Assembly (NCBI GenBank): GCA_016784965.1 | Contig: JADHTQ010000012.1 | Span: 32,835-96,834 of the forward strand | Reading direction: 5' to 3' | Source of the DNA: Bacteriovoracaceae bacterium | Lineage (GTDB): Bacteria > Bdellovibrionota > Bacteriovoracia > Bacteriovoracales > Bacteriovoracaceae | Length of the DNA: 64,000 nt | In this document: one piece after another, positions 17,320 to 26,557 of the stretch | Layout: each line of letters starts with the position of its first letter | How positions within the stretch are numbered: position 1 is the first letter of the stretch | Translations under genes and position numbers: made by a program | The notes under the pieces: generated by a model | Databases searched by the model: none | What the model saw: only the letters and a program-made list of their open reading frames with translations | Told to the model about the DNA's origin: nothing

Positions 17320-17421
17320 CACAAACTATTGGTAAAACACCTTTATCTGGAATAAAATATCTATAAGTTAACTTTGTTTTTAGTTTTTACTAGAAGGTAA
17401 ATTGCTAAAGAAGGAAAATGC

Positions 17422-18186
17422 ATGCTAGTCAGAATAGTCGGTGGTAATGGGGGTTTAGCGCCAGGCTTTAGGAATACATCATACCTAATTGATGGAAAAT
17501 TATTGATTGATGCAGGTTCTGTTGCATCAGGTCTTAGCCTGGAAGAACAACTATTGGTGGAAAATATTATTATTTCTCACCCTCACCTGGATCACATTTC
17601 AGATTTGGCCTTTTTGCCTGACAACTGTTTTGGACTAAAGGGCGTGCCGTTTGAGGTGTACACGAGCAAAACGGTCAGGAATGCAATTAAGAAACATCTA
17701 ATGAACGACTTAATTTGGCCAGATTTTTCGAAATTGCCATCAGAGGAAAACCCCACAATCAGGTTTCATGATTTAAAACCTGAGCAGATGATTGTTCTTG
17801 GAGATTACAAGGTCTTTCCTGTGAGAGTAAACCATTTTGGAGATGCCGTAGGCCTCATTATTGAGCGAGATGATGCTGCGATTTTGTTTACTCAAGATAC
17901 AGGACCTACAGAGAGGATTTGGGAGGTGGCCAAAAGTTATAAAAATCTAAAGGCCATTTTTTCAGAAGTGAGCTTCCCCAATAAAATGCAAAATGTGGCA
18001 GATGCTAGTTTACACTTGACTCCTCAGTCGGTGTTTAAAGAGATTGCAAAGATGCCACCTACAATTCCAATTTTTCTTGGCCATATTAAACCTAATTATA
18101 AATCAACTATTTATCAAGAGATTGATGAATTAGGGTGTGAGCGCATTACACTATTTTGTTCCGACGATACCCACTTTGTGTTTTAA
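17422..18186 (+). CDS. Metallo-beta-lactamase-fold hydrolase
   Basis: A 254-residue cytosolic MBL-fold protein. IISHPHLDHISDLAFL is the HxHxDH zinc motif; VNHFGDAVG, FTQDTG (third Asp) and FLGHIKPNY supply the later ligands. The layout is close to class II cyclic-nucleotide phosphodiesterases, so a cyclic nucleotide is a possible substrate, but this is only by resemblance. AGAAGGAAA precedes the ATG. The stop overlaps by four bases the stop of the convergent gene. Confidence 0.85.
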   Translation: MLVRIVGGNGGLAPGFRNTSYLIDGKLLIDAGSVASGLSLEEQLLVENIIISHPHLDHISDLAFLPDNCFGLKGVPFEVYTSKTVRNAIKKHLMNDLIWPDFSKLPSEENPTIRFHDLKPEQMIVLGDYKVFPVRVNHFGDAVGLIIERDDAAILFTQDTGPTERIWEVAKSYKNLKAIFSEVSFPNKMQNVADASLHLTPQSVFKEIAKMPPTIPIFLGHIKPNYKSTIYQEIDELGCERITLFCSDDTHFVF

Positions 18187-19409
18187 ATCCCAGGCGCAGA
18201 CCAAATATCGGGCATTCTTGGAGGCGGGTATTCTTGAGGCATCCCACCTGGAGACATATAGGGCCTTTGGCCTGGGAGTTGTTGGCGGGGAGGTTGGCCT
18301 GCTTGAGCTACTCCACATGCCCCATCAACTTCTATCTGGGTTCCGTCTGTTGCGACAAAGATAACGTCAATTGAATATGCGCCACCGCTAACTTTATTGG
18401 CAGTTACTTGCTTAAAGGTTACTTTGCAATTTTTACTCTGGACCTTTTGTTTGTTTGCAGTTTTGTCTTTGTTTTTTTGCTCTTCACCTTCATCTTCATC
18501 TTTATCTTCTTCTTCGTTCTCTTCATCTTCGTCACTATCGCCGCATCCATTTATTATAGTTTTTTTGATATCTAGTTGGGCGGTCACACTTTCAAATGTT
18601 ATATTTTTGTCCTCAGATTCAAACTCTATTGGGCATGTAACTTTGTTAGACTTGCTATTTTTTTTATCTTCATCTTCTGTATTTGCGAAAAAAAAGTTAA
18701 ATTTATCGGGATTGAGGTTTGTTTTTTTCAAGGCAGCAATTGTTAGTTTATTTGAAACTAAATCAGTTGTTGTGACTGGATTTTCTGAGGCAGGTTTAAA
18801 GGTAGCATAAACAGTATAATCTTTATTTTTGCGTGTAAAAATAACTTTCTCTTTTCCGTTAAACTTGTCATCATCACATTCATTTTTAACTGGTGTTGCT
18901 TGTGTGCAGTGCCAAGATAACTTACCATCGCCTAGGTCTGCTATAGTGGTGCCTTCTTCTCCCCTGATCGCTTTTATTGTGATTTTGTTTACATCATCAG
19001 CATCTACTTTCCCAGTAATTTTAATTGATTTTTTGATATTTAAATAAACATTAAGACCAGCTAAGAGTTGTTCAATGTCATTTAAAGTGTTATTTGAGGA
19101 GAAGGCAGTTAAAAATGCTTTGTTTTGGCAGGGACCCCCATCTGTCGGAAAGTACTTTGTATTTTCAAAGTCGAACTCGCCATTTTTTAAAAGATTTCCA
19201 CATTTCTCTTGGTTGGCGTTACTAAATGTTTTTAGCTTTTTATAGGTCTCCGCTTTGGATAGAGGTGTTTCTTTTTTCTTAGCCTTTAGTATGGTCTGAA
19301 TTCTTGTGTGCAAACTTTGGGAGCAATTGCTGGAGAAAGCTTGAGGTCCTAATAAAACAATAAAACTCAATAATGTACATTTGAACCACTGGTATTTTAA
19401 AAATTTCAT
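18183..19409 (-). CDS. Secreted protein with acidic repeat tract, unknown
   Basis: A 408-residue protein from ATG 19409 (TTAGGT upstream), with a signal peptide ending near QAFSS. The body has paired cysteines and beta-rich segments; at about residues 290-325 there is a highly acidic stretch of Asp/Glu/Lys (DSDEDEENEEEDKDEDEGEE), and the C terminus is rich in Pro/Gly/Gln. The central part has repeats of the form TxxDLVSNKLTIAAL and LDIKKTIING. Likely periplasmic or surface exposed; acidic tracts suggest Ca2+ binding. No family recognised. Confidence 0.7.
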   Translation of the reverse strand: MKFLKYQWFKCTLLSFIVLLGPQAFSSNCSQSLHTRIQTILKAKKKETPLSKAETYKKLKTFSNANQEKCGNLLKNGEFDFENTKYFPTDGGPCQNKAFLTAFSSNNTLNDIEQLLAGLNVYLNIKKSIKITGKVDADDVNKITIKAIRGEEGTTIADLGDGKLSWHCTQATPVKNECDDDKFNGKEKVIFTRKNKDYTVYATFKPASENPVTTTDLVSNKLTIAALKKTNLNPDKFNFFFANTEDEDKKNSKSNKVTCPIEFESEDKNITFESVTAQLDIKKTIINGCGDSDEDEENEEEDKDEDEGEEQKNKDKTANKQKVQSKNCKVTFKQVTANKVSGGAYSIDVIFVATDGTQIEVDGACGVAQAGQPPRQQLPGQRPYMSPGGMPQEYPPPRMPDIWSAPGI

Positions 19410-19480
19410 GTTACCTAATCTCCCATTTACCAGTCGGAAATTTTGTGACAAAGCTTGAGTATTTTGTACACACTCATTGT

Positions 19481-19507
19481 GACCCGATTACTGCCTTTAA
19501 TCGGGTC
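19481..19507. repeat. Perfect 10-bp inverted repeat
   Basis: GACCCGATTA and TAATCGGGTC flank a 7-base loop. It is not followed by a T-run on either strand. It may be the 5' stem of a small RNA or a protein-binding site for the divergent genes. Confidence 0.75.
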
Positions 19508-19622
19508 ATAGATAGACCTGATTGTACCATGTTTTCGGATCAGGGAGCAAAAACACATGTGATTTCAGGGTGTTGCCGGTGTGGTATCCATTGGTCATCA
19601 AGTCAAGAATCTTTGCAAATTT

Positions 19623-19661
19623 AAAAAAAGCAGGCACACACTCTTGCCGACTTGCTTTTTT
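19623..19661 (+). terminator. Probable bidirectional intrinsic terminator
   Basis: An A-run, then AAGCAGGCA...TGCCGACTTGCTTTTTT: the GCA/TGC and GGCA/TGCC arms pair with a small internal bulge, with a T-run of six on the right and an A-run of seven on the left. The only unit that could end here on the plus strand is an RNA from the preceding gap. Confidence 0.6.
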
Positions 19662-19750
19662 AAGCATGTTAAACTTAGTTTAATAGACTCCATTCCAATT
19701 CTACATTAGAATTTTAATAGGCTTAAAAAAGTTTTAGGGAAGGTAGTTAG

Positions 19751-20596
19751 ATGTTGAAGTCTAGTACAAAGTTTACAGTGAAATATGGTAAATTGTGGCA
19801 TGAAAATGGAATTTTATTTCACTCGGCGGCCCTTTCTTACTACAGCATTTTATCATTGATACCTGTTGTTTTTCTTTTGTTTAGTTTTCTGCTTATATTT
19901 AAGGGGTGGGGAGAAAGTACGGATGTACAAGGTTATATACGGCAATTTTTATTGCAAAACTTAAGCACAAGTGCGGGGCCTTCGGTCGCCAAATTTATTG
20001 AGACTTTTATTGATGGGATCAACTCTTTAAATGTAAGCTTAATCAGCATCCCATTTTTGTTGATAACAGTTTTGGGCCTGTTAACCAATGTCGAAATATC
20101 ATTTAATGAAATTTGGGATATCAAGACTCATCGCTCGTATTTGCGAAGGTTTTTGGGGTACTTAGCTATTAGTGTTGTGGGTATTATATTTGCGACGGTG
20201 AGTATAGTTATTGGAGTTAGAGTACATCAACTACTAGAAACTACGGTACTTAATAAATTTGAACATACCGTCAGTGTCACCTTTTTAGAGCAAATGTTTA
20301 TGTTTGGTTTTCCCTTGTTTTTAACTTTTATTACTTTTACTTCGATGTATAAGTTTATTCCTAATAAAAAAGTACCTTGGAAGGGGGCAGTCCTTGGCGG
20401 CCTGTTTTGTGGGGTTTTGTTTGAAATTTTTAAAAATAGTTTTACCATTTATATGACCAGAGCAATTCTTTATAAAGAAATTTATGGCTCCTTTGTCTCG
20501 ATACCATTTTTTTTCATATGGATTTATACTGTTTGGATCGTAATACTCTCAGGTGCAGTACTTTGCAGGGTGATTAATGAAAAACCTTGGGAGTAA
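19751..20596 (+). CDS. YihY/RNase BN-like inner membrane protein
   Basis: A 281-residue protein with five to six membrane spans. FHSAALSYYSILSLIPVVFLLFS is broken into the typical ALAYYTLLSLFP-like first helix; FNEIWDIKTHRSYLRRFLGY matches the N-IW conserved block; YKFIPNKKVPWKGAVLGG and YGSFVSIPFFFIWIY are the late family motifs. Family once called RNase BN, but a nuclease role is disproved; the function is unknown. GGGAAGG lies upstream of the ATG. Confidence 0.92.
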   Translation: MLKSSTKFTVKYGKLWHENGILFHSAALSYYSILSLIPVVFLLFSFLLIFKGWGESTDVQGYIRQFLLQNLSTSAGPSVAKFIETFIDGINSLNVSLISIPFLLITVLGLLTNVEISFNEIWDIKTHRSYLRRFLGYLAISVVGIIFATVSIVIGVRVHQLLETTVLNKFEHTVSVTFLEQMFMFGFPLFLTFITFTSMYKFIPNKKVPWKGAVLGGLFCGVLFEIFKNSFTIYMTRAILYKEIYGSFVSIPFFFIWIYTVWIVILSGAVLCRVINEKPWE

Positions 20597-20598
20597 AG

Positions 20599-21672
20599 TT
20601 AGAATTGATATTTTGTTAAGCTTTGATCAATCATCGTACCTAGTTTGTCTAAAGAGATGCTCATAAACTTGTCGATCCACTCAATAAGATCATTTGGCAG
20701 TGGAGAGCGAAAAGTTTTTGGTTTATTTTGGTACTCTATCTTTAAAGCTAATGCATGTAGGGCATGCCGGGGAATTTGTAGTAATTCATGGTCTTCTTTT
20801 GTGGCCAATTTATCTTTGAATCTTTGAAAAACTTCAAAGCCCCTTAAGTAAATTTTATCGCCAACAAGAGGAAGGCCATGAACTTTGGCGTGTACTCTAA
20901 TCTGGTGTTGGCGACCGGTTTTAGGAAATGCAAGACCTAAGGCGTGATTGTTTTCAATGTGTAGTAGGTGAAAATCAGTTTGGGCCATTTTGCCCTCACT
21001 TGAGTCCTGTGGGAAGGGTAAAATTTCTACTCGTTTAATACCTTTATCATCAAGTGCCCGCAATCTTTGAGAAGCAGTGAAAGTGAGTTTGCCATTAAAT
21101 GTGTCGGTATTTATTTTGGAGATGAAAAAATAACATTTTTGAGGTTTTGCGTTTTCAAACTGGTTAGTTATCACACTAGCAATTTGCGAGTTTTTAGCAA
21201 AAAGCAGCACTCCTGAGGTTTCGCGATCTATGCGATGAATTGACTTTATTTTGCAATTGCTGTGAGTTTCTAGATAAACGGTCGCACAGTTAAAAATATG
21301 TCGTCCGGTGGGATGGGTCGCCATATATGGAGGTTTGGAGATTACTACAATGAATTGATCTTCATAAATAATTGTAGGAGTTAAGTTAAGCTTAATTTTT
21401 TTACCATGCCAATATTCATCTTCGTGAATTGTTTTGTGGATGGTTAAAGAGACGATATCACCTGAGTGGATAGTTGTAGAAGGCTTGTGAGAACCTATGC
21501 GCCCTTTAATATAAATCTCTTTGTTGGTAATTTTTGCTTGTATTGTTTGTCTGGAAAAACAATTTAGATAGAGTCCAATGAATTTATCTAATCTCATTGC
21601 ATGGTGCTCATCGCTAGCTAAATAAGTTACTTGATAGGAGTTTTGAGAAAATTTTTTATCAATGATGGTCAT
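20599..21672 (-). CDS. RluA-family pseudouridine synthase
   Basis: A 357-residue enzyme that isomerises U to pseudouridine in rRNA or tRNA. The N-terminal 90 residues form an S4-like RNA-binding domain (MRLDKFIGLYLNCFSRQTIQ). The catalytic block is SIHRIDRETSGVLLFAKN, with Asp as nucleophile; KCYFFI and GRQHQIRVHAKVHGLPLVGD follow. The C-terminal tail is about 50 residues longer than usual. Which U it modifies cannot be told. It follows prkA by 18 bases on the same strand and is probably co-transcribed. Confidence 0.92.
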   Translation of the reverse strand: MTIIDKKFSQNSYQVTYLASDEHHAMRLDKFIGLYLNCFSRQTIQAKITNKEIYIKGRIGSHKPSTTIHSGDIVSLTIHKTIHEDEYWHGKKIKLNLTPTIIYEDQFIVVISKPPYMATHPTGRHIFNCATVYLETHSNCKIKSIHRIDRETSGVLLFAKNSQIASVITNQFENAKPQKCYFFISKINTDTFNGKLTFTASQRLRALDDKGIKRVEILPFPQDSSEGKMAQTDFHLLHIENNHALGLAFPKTGRQHQIRVHAKVHGLPLVGDKIYLRGFEVFQRFKDKLATKEDHELLQIPRHALHALALKIEYQNKPKTFRSPLPNDLIEWIDKFMSISLDKLGTMIDQSLTKYQF

Positions 21673-21690
21673 GAATTACAATATGTTTTA

Positions 21691-23895
21691 CTAATATCTC
21701 TTTTTTATAATGTACTTAAGTAATGTGATCGCTCCAGCTCGGGTATAGTTATATGAATCCATCAGATTTGTCAAAATCGTTTCTATTTTTTTTCGATTTT
21801 CTTTAGAAAGAGGTGTGGCCATGCTCTTTAAATCGTGTGAGTCGCCAAGTTCTGCTTCATAAAAAACTAGGTTATTGGCGATATCTTTAATAAACTTGCT
21901 CTGCTCTTCTTTAAAAGATTGCTGTAATCTCCTGGTGATATCGGGGAATACTTCACAGTAAACAATCTCCTTGCCTGCATTATCTAGGGCATAGGCTCCT
22001 AGTTTTGAAATGAGGTGAGAGCGAAATGCTGTGGCATCTTCTTCTAAGTGAATAGTTTTTTCAAATTCTGTGATTAAACTTGTATTACAACTTTCAAATT
22101 GGCCGGTGATTGCACTTTTTATTTTTTCACCCTTTATTAGAGCATTAATATTTACAATGTATTGGCCAATATATGCCTCATATGATCGATCATCGATTAG
22201 TCCAAGCCCCTCTCGTAGCTCTTGGTCGAAAGTATCTAAACAATAGTTTGTAATTAGAAGTAGAGACCTTGAAGGATTTTGGTAGTCACCTTGTGGAGTC
22301 ATATTTAAAAAATCGTGCTCATGTCGTTTTTTAATAAAAGAGCTGAGGTATTCTAAAACTTCGACAAAAGTAACATTTCTGTGTTGTGAGCTCAAATGAT
22401 AGATAAGGTTTTTCACCAAACGGGGTGAGACTCCAAATTTCCCCTCATAATTGCTATCACTATCAAACTCTAGAGTGACCTTGTCTTTATGATGTTTAAT
22501 AATTTGCTTAGATTCGACGTCTAATTTATTAGATAAATAATCATCGGCCAAAAACCTGGCCTTTTCTAAAGGATCTAGACTGGTAACAATTGTTGCCAGC
22601 TTGCTGTCTTTATAGTTATTTTTTTGAGGTGCTCTTAGTCTACTTAAAATGGAAAAAAGGCACAAAGCTGTAAGGGCATGAGGCTCCCAAATGGCCTTAC
22701 TTTTTAAACCTTCAACCTGTTTTTCATAGATCGATCTTTCTTGGTTATAGTTGAGTAGATATGGGACTTTAACAATATTAAATCTTCCTTTGAATGATTT
22801 GAAATCTGGGTGCTGCTTAAAAGCATCGTAGTGCACTTCATTTGAAGTTCCCACAAAGAAAATATCCAGTTCTGTTAAAATTCCTTGTAGGTTGATGGTA
22901 CCGGTTTCCATGGTCATTAATAAGTATTTATAGGCATCAATGGGCCGCTTTAGCAAATCTGAGTATTCTAATATCCCGCGGTTTGCAAGTACCAACTCAC
23001 CTTGCATAGAAAAAAGGTTAAGAGATTGTAAGCTTGGAGGAAGGCTGGCCAGCCTTTTATCCATGACGATCTGTTGTAATCTCGCATCAACATGCAGTTG
23101 AGGCTCAATGGTAACTGCGCCTGTAGAATAACGTTTGCTAATGTAGACACGCTCTACCCGAATGTGTTTTAGAACTTCGTGATAGTTACCCTGATAACTT
23201 TTAAGGAGAGCATCAAAAATCATACGATTTTTTTTCGAGAGGTCTCCGGTATATAAATAGGACTTTTTGACAGAACTAAGTGTTGTTGGGTGGTCATTGA
23301 GTAATTTATCTATGATGGGTTGACGGTGCTTTTTGGGTACGGCCAAAAGAGGATGGTCTTTTAGTTCAGAGGTTAAAATGGCATTGATGTCTTTATCTTC
23401 TAAGTGGGCAAATGACTTAAGGTTGTACTCGCCTTTAGTAGTATTTGCAGCAAGACCCAAGGTGCCCTTGATGTAGTTGTCAATGGGAAACACCCAACTA
23501 AAACTAAACAGGCTACCGTGATCAGACATTGAATATTCTTCAGCACCCTTCATAAATTTTCGGACAATGCTTGATTTTGAGGAACCATTGGGACCAACAA
23601 GAAGAATGAATTTGTTATTAAATCCCTCTTCTCTAAAGTTTAGCAAGTTTTGATAGAGAGACTGTTGGGTGTTAAGTTGTCCAAAAATTGGAGGTGAGTC
23701 TGTGTGCTCTAGCTTAAAAAGATTGAAGTGTCCTTCGGCGTCTTGTTTGAAATAATCCAACATGTCAATAAGATACTCATAAGTGGGCCTGCACTCTCGC
23801 GCAGGGTTACTCTCCAAAATGTTCATGTATTCCAAAAAGGAAATGATTTTATTTTGCTCTTTGTTTTCATTATTTGCTTCTTCGATCCAATTCAT
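21691..23895 (-). CDS. prkA: PrkA-type serine protein kinase
   Basis: A 734-residue protein with an N-terminal P-loop ATPase (LLVGPNGSSKSSIVRKF, PrkA's GPxGSSKS) and a C-terminal kinase-like domain. FVGTSNEVHYDAFKQHPDFKSFKGRFNIVKVPYLLNY is split over the conserved PrkA block (about residues 355-395), and FGVSPRLVKNLIYHLSS is another. The usual length is about 640-690, so this one is long. In E. coli YeaG works with YeaH and SpoVR/YcgB; none of these is next to it here. Likely role: stress or starvation signalling in the cytosol. Confidence 0.92.
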   Translation of the reverse strand: MNWIEEANNENKEQNKIISFLEYMNILESNPARECRPTYEYLIDMLDYFKQDAEGHFNLFKLEHTDSPPIFGQLNTQQSLYQNLLNFREEGFNNKFILLVGPNGSSKSSIVRKFMKGAEEYSMSDHGSLFSFSWVFPIDNYIKGTLGLAANTTKGEYNLKSFAHLEDKDINAILTSELKDHPLLAVPKKHRQPIIDKLLNDHPTTLSSVKKSYLYTGDLSKKNRMIFDALLKSYQGNYHEVLKHIRVERVYISKRYSTGAVTIEPQLHVDARLQQIVMDKRLASLPPSLQSLNLFSMQGELVLANRGILEYSDLLKRPIDAYKYLLMTMETGTINLQGILTELDIFFVGTSNEVHYDAFKQHPDFKSFKGRFNIVKVPYLLNYNQERSIYEKQVEGLKSKAIWEPHALTALCLFSILSRLRAPQKNNYKDSKLATIVTSLDPLEKARFLADDYLSNKLDVESKQIIKHHKDKVTLEFDSDSNYEGKFGVSPRLVKNLIYHLSSQHRNVTFVEVLEYLSSFIKKRHEHDFLNMTPQGDYQNPSRSLLLITNYCLDTFDQELREGLGLIDDRSYEAYIGQYIVNINALIKGEKIKSAITGQFESCNTSLITEFEKTIHLEEDATAFRSHLISKLGAYALDNAGKEIVYCEVFPDITRRLQQSFKEEQSKFIKDIANNLVFYEAELGDSHDLKSMATPLSKENRKKIETILTNLMDSYNYTRAGAITLLKYIIKKRY

Positions 23896-23984
23896 AGCGT
23901 ATCCTCTTAATTAAATGTGCCAAATAACCATTTAAGTGTAATAATTGTATCGTGAATTAAAAACTTAGTCATGGAATATGTACT

Positions 23985-25334
23985 TTGAGTAAAGACAAAA
24001 TTAGGTTTCGAGATTTACTCGGGTTTTTTGTATTATTTATATTTGCGGCTTCAATATTGCTATTGGCCCGGCAGTACATAATCTTGAAGAACCAAGAAGG
24101 TTTGTTGGCCAAAAAGAAAACGTTAGAGCTTCTTCTTGAGGCCTCTAATAAATTAAAGAAGTTGTGGCATGAAGGAGATTCTAAGAATGTGTGGAAAAAT
24201 GGGTTGGTCAAGTTTGACGTATATCTTGGTACGCCTGAAACAACAGATGACAGTTATTTACGTTGTAATCCCCATTTTTTGGAGTTATATTTTTCGCAGT
24301 ATAAGGCCTTTGGAAAAAGGCAAGACGCACATTTTGTTATATACTCAAAAAAATATAGGTATCTAGTATTTGCTAAGCCTGTTTGGTTCGATCGGGCCGT
24401 TGATGGTAGAAGCAAGCGGCATTATAAGATTGTCACAAAATCAAACAGCAGCAGAGCTATAATTCCAAATTATGCAGTATATGTTGAGCTGTATCTGCCT
24501 CATAACAAAGAGGTAACGCTTCCGGTTTTATTGGAAGACTCATGTCATGATGTTTATCTTCCACAAAGAGTGTATGGCGTAGGTCCTTACAAATTGGGAG
24601 GCAAAAAAAAAGATTGGACATGGGATAACTTTGGTAGGGATATTTATATAGACAAATATCTGGTAACTTACAGAGATATCGCCGAATGGATTGAGTACTC
24701 AAATGACCTAGAAAACCAACAACTGCATGAGCTTTTACCCTCAACAATTGAACAATTCCCAAGGCCTGCAACTAACCTAACAGTGGCCCAAATGAGACAA
24801 TTTTGTGCATTTAAAGGAAAACATTTACTTGAAGCCCATATATTTGATGCGGCGAGCTTCTATCCCTTTGATATAGATGAACCTAAGGCCCTAAATGTTT
24901 TAAGAGGACCATATCCTTGGACAGTCAGAAGAAAAAAATTCTATCTTGCAAGACCTAAAAAGGGAGAAAAAAATAAATTACAAAAGGAATCAGTTGAGAT
25001 CTCTAAGATATGCTCTAAAGTTTATGCTAAGGAGTGCTTCAAGGAATATAAATTGAAAAACTTTTATACTGACAGTGTAACCTGGACAGGCATTTTTCAA
25101 GTCATGGGTGGCAACTTTGAGTATCTCAGAAATCCAATTAATTCAAAAAATAATTTGAAGGCCTCCAGTCATCACTTTTCTTATTTAAATGATTGGCACC
25201 AATTAGGGGTGAGGGCCTTTTGGGATGGATTAGGTCATGGAGTTAATAATTTTCACTTTCAAAATGGTGATACTCCAAGTGGTCAGCATCAGTTGGGAGT
25301 TGGATTTAGATGCATGAGGTTTGTAGCTAAATGA
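23985..25334 (+). CDS. Membrane-anchored FGE-sulfatase-fold protein
   Basis: A 449-residue protein with TTG start, an N-terminal membrane anchor (about 10-30) and an external part. The second half is a formylglycine-generating-enzyme-like fold: IYIDKYLVTYRDIAEWIEY, NLTVAQMRQFCAFKGKHLLEA, VTWTGIFQVMGGNFEYL and the closing LGVGFRCMRF. These folds are often non-enzymatic sugar or surface-binding modules in bacteria (as in gliding GldJ/K). Its stop overlaps the start of the following lipoprotein (ATGA), so the two are made together. Confidence 0.75.
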   Translation: MSKDKIRFRDLLGFFVLFIFAASILLLARQYIILKNQEGLLAKKKTLELLLEASNKLKKLWHEGDSKNVWKNGLVKFDVYLGTPETTDDSYLRCNPHFLELYFSQYKAFGKRQDAHFVIYSKKYRYLVFAKPVWFDRAVDGRSKRHYKIVTKSNSSRAIIPNYAVYVELYLPHNKEVTLPVLLEDSCHDVYLPQRVYGVGPYKLGGKKKDWTWDNFGRDIYIDKYLVTYRDIAEWIEYSNDLENQQLHELLPSTIEQFPRPATNLTVAQMRQFCAFKGKHLLEAHIFDAASFYPFDIDEPKALNVLRGPYPWTVRRKKFYLARPKKGEKNKLQKESVEISKICSKVYAKECFKEYKLKNFYTDSVTWTGIFQVMGGNFEYLRNPINSKNNLKASSHHFSYLNDWHQLGVRAFWDGLGHGVNNFHFQNGDTPSGQHQLGVGFRCMRFVAK

Positions 25335-26377
25335 ATATATTGAAGAACTTATTTTTATTATTTTTTATCTTTTCGATTTTAATAGTCTCATGTAACCCAA
25401 ACAAGTTGATTAACAATGAGCTAAAGCTTTTTGCTGCCCGAAATTATATAAATTGGTTTTCTACAATGGAGGTAACGATTTTAGCAGATGATTTTGTAAA
25501 TAGTGGAAAACTACTCGATCGTCCAAATGCAACCTGGTGGCCCCTTGTAATGCTTACTTTTTTAGGACCCAAAGCTGGCTCTAATAGAGTTCAGTGCTTA
25601 ATATACAAAGTACCATATATCAATGTGGAAAACTCTATAAATAAATATGGAGTGTTAAAAGTAGTAGAGATTACACCTGATGACAACTGTAAGAATCACT
25701 TTAGTGCCAAAGAGGTAACAAGTGTGAGTGGGATAAAAAATTTACGTATATATTTGACCGGTGAGAGTAAAAAAATGGGTAGTGGGAAAAGAACAATACC
25801 GTCTTTTACCATGGGTGTAAGTTTGAATAGATATGAAAATAATACTTGGAGTGAAACTAAGTGGATCTATTTTCCCTTAATGAATGCAGAGGCCAAAAGT
25901 TTAAAAAGTGCCAAGCAAAAAAAGAGCAAAAAATTGTCATATGTAAAAAAACGATATCACTCAAGTATTGTTAAACGTAAAAATCCAGGTGTTTTATATT
26001 TTCCCTTGAAAGATTATCTTGAAGGCCCTGCTGAAATATCATCAGAGTTACTTGGAACCATAGATGATAGTTACCCCGATAAGACGTCCATACAATGCCA
26101 TAAAGTTGATGGAAACTGTCAAACTATTGGCGATTATATTTGTGATCGATGTCGTTATGGTTGGTATGAAGTGGTAGGTTCTGCTTGTAGTAAAGTAAAA
26201 AATAAGTACTGTGGCCCTAATAAGTGTGGACAAAGAGGTTGGCCCGCATGTCCCAGAGGATATCAATACAGTCGATATATTGTTACTGCTGGCTGCTATG
26301 CCGGCAATCAATCAGGCTTTTGCCAAGAAAATCTTTCAACTTATTGTGATGAAAATAAGGTGTTGGTTTGTTTGTAG
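25331..26377 (+). CDS. Lipoprotein with a 12-cysteine C-terminal module
   Basis: A 348-residue predicted lipoprotein: hydrophobic signal then ILIVSC lipobox, with acylated Cys near residue 21. Residues about 25-245 show no known domain. The last 95 residues hold 12 cysteines, with repeats like ICDRCRYGWYEV and YCGPNKCGQRGWPACPRGYQY, a disulfide-rich extracellular module. Coupled by ATGA overlap to the FGE-fold gene, so the pair may form a surface complex. Confidence 0.7.
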   Translation: MNILKNLFLLFFIFSILIVSCNPNKLINNELKLFAARNYINWFSTMEVTILADDFVNSGKLLDRPNATWWPLVMLTFLGPKAGSNRVQCLIYKVPYINVENSINKYGVLKVVEITPDDNCKNHFSAKEVTSVSGIKNLRIYLTGESKKMGSGKRTIPSFTMGVSLNRYENNTWSETKWIYFPLMNAEAKSLKSAKQKKSKKLSYVKKRYHSSIVKRKNPGVLYFPLKDYLEGPAEISSELLGTIDDSYPDKTSIQCHKVDGNCQTIGDYICDRCRYGWYEVVGSACSKVKNKYCGPNKCGQRGWPACPRGYQYSRYIVTAGCYAGNQSGFCQENLSTYCDENKVLVCL

Positions 26378-26557
26378 TTTACTACTGAAAATAAAAAAGT
26401 AAAAAACGCCCGAAAGAGCTTTGTAGTCAGGTATTGTGCGCTGGAAAATAAGAAGAAATATTTTCTTACTTTTCCTAACTCCTCTCTACAATTGTTTTTT
26501 AATCATGTACGATCCGCTCAGGTGTAAAAAAAATTATAAAACAATATGGAGGTTCAT

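Larger units (their letters stand above)
19410..19750. other. Intergenic region with several inverted repeats
   Basis: A 341-base gap between divergent genes. Besides the two hairpins listed separately it has a perfect 7-bp repeat AATTCTA-CAT-TAGAATT at 19697-19713 just before the YihY gene, a possible operator. No ORF with a ribosome site is seen. A short RNA running rightward from about 19480 to the terminator at 19661 is possible. Confidence 0.4.

Noticed and set aside
18397..18810. 137-residue Ser/Phe-rich ORF on the plus strand
   Set aside because: It is the antisense shadow of the acidic tract of the 18183-19409 gene (GAA/GAT read as TTC/TCA).
26378..26545. Possible riboswitch before the protease gene
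   Set aside because: No match to c-di-GMP (GEMM) or other riboswitch cores; only a weak A/T-rich inverted repeat.
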